This document shows positions 6,045 to 9,444 of a stretch of 9,444 nucleotides of DNA, piece after piece. This stretch comes from Erysipelotrichaceae bacterium. GTDB taxonomy: Bacteria; Bacillota_I; Bacilli_A; Erysipelotrichales; Erysipelotrichaceae. The stretch is taken from the NCBI GenBank assembly GCA_003446295.1, contig DMBB01000016.1, positions 1 to 9,444 of the forward strand, read 5' to 3'. Below the pieces are notes generated by a model. That model did no database searches and was not told the DNA's origin. It saw nothing but the letters and a program-made list of their open reading frames with translations. The position numbers and the translations under genes were made by a program. The stretch's first letter is position 1. Each line of letters starts with the position of its first letter.

Positions 6045-6983
6045 ATGACATCATTTAAAGATTTGAGAATCGTAGATAACTTCTACCAGACATCGCTGTT
6101 CTTTCCGATGCCTACCATCTGTATTTCCACAGTCAATGAAGACGGGAGTCTGAATGTAGGCTCATATTCCTTATGCTTCCCGTATTACATTGCCGGGAAA
6201 GACAGATATGCAATGCTGCTGGAATGCAGAAACAATTCCAATACAGGACTGAATATTCTGCGTACGGGCAAATGCGCACTGAATTTCATTACTGATGAAA
6301 AGAAAACATTCCACGAAGCAGTCAGACTCGGCTATCCCGGACCTTCCGCCGAGAAGATGAAGGACTTCAAATGGAAAACGGAAAAGGGCATTGCCGATCC
6401 TGCTGATCCGGAACGCCCGGAAGTATTGTCGGATGCATTCCAGGTCATGGAATGCACCTGGGCAAGAGATCTGGAAGGGGCGGACAGATTCTCTCCGTCA
6501 GATATTGATGACGGATATGACGGTCCGTACAACAACTTCAACGGACTGACATCCAAATACGGTGCACATTTCATCCTGTATGTCGATAAGATCCTGATGA
6601 AGGAGAAGTACTGGAATGCCATCGTCAACGGTGTGACAAAGAATGACTTCCCGCCGGTACCGGTAGACTATGGCTATCGTGATTCCGCAAACTTTTGGTA
6701 TACACCGTTCCCGAAATGGAAGAAGCCGGTATCCGAACCGATCCCGGCACCGAAGGAAGTGGACCTTGCCTCCATCCGTTATGCGGCAGACAGAGTTGAC
6801 GATACGATCAAATTCACGGATGATGCACTGAAAAACTTTGTCAAGGTTCCCAGACCTTTCCTAAAGACCGTACTGAACGGATGTGTTGCCTGGGCAAAGG
6901 AAAACAATGTCACGCTGATCACGGATGAACATGTCAAGATCATCAATGACAAGCGGAATGCCGAAAAGCAGAAGAGAAAATAA
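6045..6983 (+). CDS. Flavin-reductase-like FMN-binding protein with a C-terminal extension
   Basis: Residues about 15-190 of this 312-residue product match the flavin-reductase-like split barrel that binds FMN. PMPTICISTVNEDGSLNVGSYS (21-42) is the typical first strands and loop, LLECRNNSNTGLNILRTGK (58-76) follows, and KYGAHFILYVDKILM (171-185) corresponds to the late strand of the barrel. Such proteins reduce free flavin or use bound FMN on another substrate. Residues about 255-303 (from KFTDDALKNFVKVPRPF onward) are an added helical segment resembling the PCP_red domain found at the end of light-independent protochlorophyllide reductase subunit B. That resemblance is from memory of the motif and is uncertain. 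ATG 6045 was chosen over the TTG at 6018 because AAGGGG precedes it, although the nine-base spacing is a little long. No terminator follows, so the small membrane gene 98 bases downstream may be co-transcribed. No signal peptide is present. Confidence 0.82.
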   Translation: MTSFKDLRIVDNFYQTSLFFPMPTICISTVNEDGSLNVGSYSLCFPYYIAGKDRYAMLLECRNNSNTGLNILRTGKCALNFITDEKKTFHEAVRLGYPGPSAEKMKDFKWKTEKGIADPADPERPEVLSDAFQVMECTWARDLEGADRFSPSDIDDGYDGPYNNFNGLTSKYGAHFILYVDKILMKEKYWNAIVNGVTKNDFPPVPVDYGYRDSANFWYTPFPKWKKPVSEPIPAPKEVDLASIRYAADRVDDTIKFTDDALKNFVKVPRPFLKTVLNGCVAWAKENNVTLITDEHVKIINDKRNAEKQKRK

Positions 6984-7081
6984 CAGAGCCTGAACTGCTG
7001 AGGAATAAAAAACTCATCGGGACATCAGGAGATCCGATAACCGCATCGAAGAATCACAGCCATGAATCAACAAGAGGCTTT

Positions 7082-7393
7082 ATGCGTAATATTCTGCTTA
7101 CTATCTGCCCGTATGCCATCTGGGGCATTGCTCTTCTCGAAGCCGTCATTGCCGTACTGCTGTTCAGACAATGGCAGGAGGAACGCCGCATTGCTGCATT
7201 GCTGACACTGCTTGTAACGCTGGGGCTGATCTTTGATGCGGCTGTTATCGGTCTTGGTGCCTTTCTACCGGCCGGGATCCTGCTGTTCTGCGGTACGATT
7301 CTGTTTGCCTGCATTGTTGTGACATCACTGTATGAATGGCTGTTCCTCAGAGTACATGCCATTGAAGAAATACTGAAGGAACTTGAATCATGA
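7082..7393 (+). CDS. Small three-helix membrane protein, unknown function
   Basis: I do not recognise this 103-residue product. It has three strongly hydrophobic segments at about 8-28, 37-58 and 62-86, a charged loop after the first (RQWQEERR, 29-36), and an amphipathic, acidic C-terminal tail (VHAIEEILKELES). The tail and loop chemistry suggest a small integral membrane protein, possibly with partner contacts through the charged end. ATG 7082 is supported by AAGAGG four bases upstream. It lies 98 bases after the flavin protein with no visible terminator between them, so the two may share a transcript, and it is followed at 7521 by a convergent terminator. No family assignment is offered. 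Confidence 0.7.
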   Translation: MRNILLTICPYAIWGIALLEAVIAVLLFRQWQEERRIAALLTLLVTLGLIFDAAVIGLGAFLPAGILLFCGTILFACIVVTSLYEWLFLRVHAIEEILKELES

Positions 7394-7520
7394 CAGATGC
7401 TGACTGCATGAATCAGCATAAACAAAATAGCGGAAGACGATTATTGAACTTCTGCAGCAATTGAAAAGTGATATTCTTCCGTGCACTGCATTATCTGCCA
7501 GGAAGGATATCGGGGATATA

Positions 7521-7548
7521 AAAAATGCAGACCGTGATCTGCATTTTT
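7521..7548. terminator. Bidirectional terminator between convergent genes
   Basis: AAAAATGCAGA pairs perfectly with TCTGCATTTTT over 11 bases around the loop CCGTGA. The A-tract and T-tract give a U-run in both directions. It lies about 128 bases after the small membrane protein and directly before the stop of the minus-strand gene at 7551, so it serves both converging units. Confidence 0.8.
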
Positions 7549-7550
7549 GT

Positions 7551-8255
7551 TCAGCTCTTAGAGAACAGTCCGACGATATCCTGCACGATATTTTCCTCTT
7601 TTGCGCCGGCTGCGACATTGATTTCAGAGGCGGCTTTCCAGTACCCGCACATATCATTGATGAAATCAACCTTCAGTGAATCCGGAGTGCTGACGGTTCC
7701 TTCCTCCTGCAGGCCTGCATGCATCAGCTCAAAGTCTTTGACAAAACTCATCATCCGCCATTCCATATAATGCCGGTTGCGCAGATGCCGGTACCATATT
7801 TCACGATACTGTCTGAGATTGATGAATTTATTGACAAGGTAAGCAAAGATCAGCGGGACCAGAATCACTGTGTAGAGATAGATATTATTCCATTCGTTTC
7901 CATCGAGGATCCAATTCTTCCCGTCGATCATTACCAGGATCAGGAACGGGATGGACAGAATGACGAGCAGTACCAGCAGCTTGCAGAAGTTGTATTTGTT
8001 TTTGCCGGCAGATTCCTTGTAGAGCTCATATTCATAGGCCTGAACATACATCCTGAAAAATCTCGTGAAAAAGGGTTCTTCTTTCCCTTGTTTGGCTTCT
8101 TTCTCATTGCCGTTCCAGAGCAGTGAAAAGTAATCAAACAGTTCATTCTTGATGGATTCCTTTTTCTTCAGACTGAGGCCTCCGGTGAAGGCGCTGATTG
8201 CGAGTATTACGAACAGCGGAACAATGATATTTACGATAAAAATCTTCAGATTCAT
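7551..8255 (-). CDS. Membrane protein with WYRH motif, unknown function
   Basis: The 234-residue product has an N-terminal membrane helix (about 5-25), a charged cytoplasmic stretch, a helical pair at about 91-110 and 126-145, and a soluble C-terminal region. The segment right after the last helix, NLRQYREIWYRHLRNRHYMEW (146-166), is rich in Arg, His and Trp. A two-helix unit followed by a W-x-R-H helix loosely recalls small two-helix effector proteins of the SLATT type, but the match is too weak to name a family. The gene starts at ATG 8255 with AGGAGG seven bases upstream. A TACAAT -10-like hexamer lies at 8282-8287 on the minus strand without a clear -35. It converges on the preceding plus-strand unit at a shared terminator. 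It appears complete. Confidence 0.8.
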   Translation of the reverse strand: MNLKIFIVNIIVPLFVILAISAFTGGLSLKKKESIKNELFDYFSLLWNGNEKEAKQGKEEPFFTRFFRMYVQAYEYELYKESAGKNKYNFCKLLVLLVILSIPFLILVMIDGKNWILDGNEWNNIYLYTVILVPLIFAYLVNKFINLRQYREIWYRHLRNRHYMEWRMMSFVKDFELMHAGLQEEGTVSTPDSLKVDFINDMCGYWKAASEINVAAGAKEENIVQDIVGLFSKS

Positions 8256-8382
8256 ACGTCTGCCTCCTGTTTTGCGGAACTATTGTATACCTTTTATGAC
8301 TTCTGAGTACATCATATATGACCGGAAGTCTGTTGTGAATGATCTGAGCTGATGTTCTGGTGCACATGCTGGTCTCATTTCG

Positions 8383-8517
8383 ATGCGGCTGCTGCAGAAT
8401 GATCATGCATTGTTTCTCATGAGTGCTTACGGTATCGCCTTCATATCTCTCCTTTTATCGTTTTTCTCCATAAAGCAGTCGGTATATGCAATGGAATCAT
8501 CAGGTCAGACAGGATAA
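8383..8517 (+). CDS. Possible small membrane peptide upstream of MATE gene
   Basis: A 44-codon frame opens at ATG 8383 and ends with TAA at 8515-8517, sharing one base with the ATG of the MATE gene (TAATG). Such overlaps usually mean translational coupling. The peptide has one hydrophobic stretch (HALFLMSAYGIAFISLLLSFF, residues 8-28) and a polar end. There is no Shine-Dalgarno sequence ahead of ATG 8383, which argues against it. It could also be the remnant end of a lost gene. Nothing recognisable in its sequence gives a function. Confidence 0.3.
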   Translation: MRLLQNDHALFLMSAYGIAFISLLLSFFSIKQSVYAMESSGQTG

Positions 8518-9444
8518 TGTTTTTAACCGGAATGAATTCATTCCAGGAGCAGTACCATGAAAGCAGTTTTATCAAAAAGAGATTAAAATATCTTGAAAGA
8601 AGTCTGAATGATACGATGTGGAAAGTCGTTCTGATGATCGGCACGCCGCTTGCCCTGTATCAGGGACTTCAACAGATCTTCTCGATCCTCGATACCATGA
8701 TGGCAGCACATATCAGCAAGGAATCGGTATCTGCCGTCGCCTATCTTTCCCAGCTCAACCATCTTCTGTCTGCTGTCGGCGGAGGTCTTGCGGTCGGTGC
8801 CGGCATCCAGATCTCTCGGGCATTCGGAGAAGGGGATGTCGATCTGGTGCATAAGCGCGTCTCCAGTCTGTACGCCCTGAGCTTCTCGGTAGGCATGATC
8901 ATGCTTTCGGCGATCCTGTCGTTTACCAATCAGTTTCTGAAGCTTGCCTGAACGCCGGAAACACTGATTGCCGTAGGATCCAGATACTTTATCGCCCAGC
9001 TGTTCACGATGGTGGTAACCTTCCTGAACAATGTCTATATTGCAGTGGAAAGAGCCAGGGGCAATGCCGCAAGAATCTTCCGGCTGAACCTCGGCGTCAT
9101 TGCCCTCAAGCTGAGTCTGACAGCGGCCTTTGTCTATCTTCTGAACGGGGATCTGGTCATGATCGGACTGGCAAGTCTCTTATCCCAGATCTTCCTGTTT
9201 GCATTTGCCCTGAAATACAGCTTCTTTGATGACGGCGCATTCAGTTTCTCCTTCAGAGCCGTTACCGCAGAAAGCAGAGTCATCTCACCGATGCTCGCCA
9301 GATCATGGCCGGTCATCACTGAGAAGGCATTGTTCTCCTTCGGCAAGACCATTGTCAATTCCATGTGCACGTTTTACGGAGATACGATGGTCGGAGCCAT
9401 GGGCGTATCCAACAATCTCGGCGGGATCACCACCAATCCCCAGA
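8517..9444 (+). pseudogene. MATE-family transporter, interrupted by in-frame TGA, 3' end outside window
   Basis: The frame from ATG 8517 encodes a MATE-type exporter of a different subgroup from the one at 51-1376. It has a long N-terminus (SSFIKKRLKYLERSLNDT), then MWKVVLMIGTPLALYQGLQQIF (35-56), an early helix with ILDTMMAAHIS (58-67), and GGGLAVGAGIQISRAFGEGD (88-107). At codon 145 (8949-8951) there is a TGA, after FLKLA and before TPETL. The same frame then stays open to the window edge, for another 164 codons of MATE-like sequence (VTFLNNVYIAVERARGNA and onward). MATE proteins often carry GTPE here, so TGA may replace a glycine GGA by one base change. TGA ends the genes at 51, 7393 and 7551 normally, so reassignment of the codon is unlikely. 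The ribosome binding site is weak: AGGA only two bases from the ATG. An alternative start is ATG 8532. A sequencing error is possible. Confidence 0.8.

Noticed and set aside
7461..7679. 72-codon plus-strand frame starting with TTG
   Set aside because: It runs straight through the terminator hairpin and the 3' end of the minus-strand membrane protein gene, with no ribosome binding site.
8143..8406. 87-codon minus-strand frame upstream of the WYRH protein
   Set aside because: It overlaps the start of that gene in another frame, and its composition (Arg, His, Gln rich) fits a shadow frame.
8949..8951. UGA recoded as glycine, tryptophan or selenocysteine
   Set aside because: UGA is the natural terminator of the genes ending at 51, 7393 and 7551, and no selenocysteine insertion hairpin or redox motif is seen after this codon. 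A nonsense mutation or read error is simpler.

Overview
The window looks like chromosomal DNA from a moderate-GC Bacillota, probably an anaerobic gut Firmicute. This rests on strong AGGAGG-type ribosome binding sites, U-tract intrinsic terminators, and the protein types present: MATE exporters, a clostridial-style [4Fe-4S]/FMN/FAD ene-reductase-like enzyme, and an S9 peptidase tail. No rRNA, tRNA, CRISPR array, insertion sequence or phage gene was seen. The taxonomic placement is inference from protein style only.

Left part (1-2180). A MATE-family exporter on the minus strand (start 1376) is divergent from a Crp/Fnr-type regulator on the plus strand (start 1449). The gap of about 70 bp holds a perfect 14-bp palindrome with Crp-like half-sites, GTGA-N6-TCAC. 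Its placement suggests that the regulator represses itself and may activate the exporter. The regulator gene ends in a probable intrinsic terminator.

Central part (2181-7548). Plus-strand genes follow: a 641-residue Old Yellow Enzyme/2,4-dienoyl-CoA reductase-type flavoprotein, a decayed tail of an S9 peptidase gene, a monoacylglycerol-lipase-like alpha/beta hydrolase, a flavin-reductase-like FMN protein with an unusual C-terminal extension, and a small three-helix membrane protein. Strong terminators at 4420-4442, 5643-5688 and 7521-7548 split this stretch into three likely transcription units. The ene-reductase, ester hydrolase, flavin protein and nearby exporters would fit a module that takes apart and reduces a small organic compound and exports products. 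The substrate cannot be read from the sequence.

Right part (7551-9444). A minus-strand membrane protein with a WYRH motif shares the convergent terminator. A second MATE-family gene on the plus strand runs off the window edge and is interrupted by one in-frame TGA, with the rest of its frame intact. A possible 44-codon membrane peptide just upstream overlaps its start codon as TAATG.

The points most worth following up are the divergent palindrome, the PCP_red-like tail on the flavin protein, the shortened iron-sulfur cysteine spacing in the ene-reductase, and the single-codon interruption of the second MATE gene.
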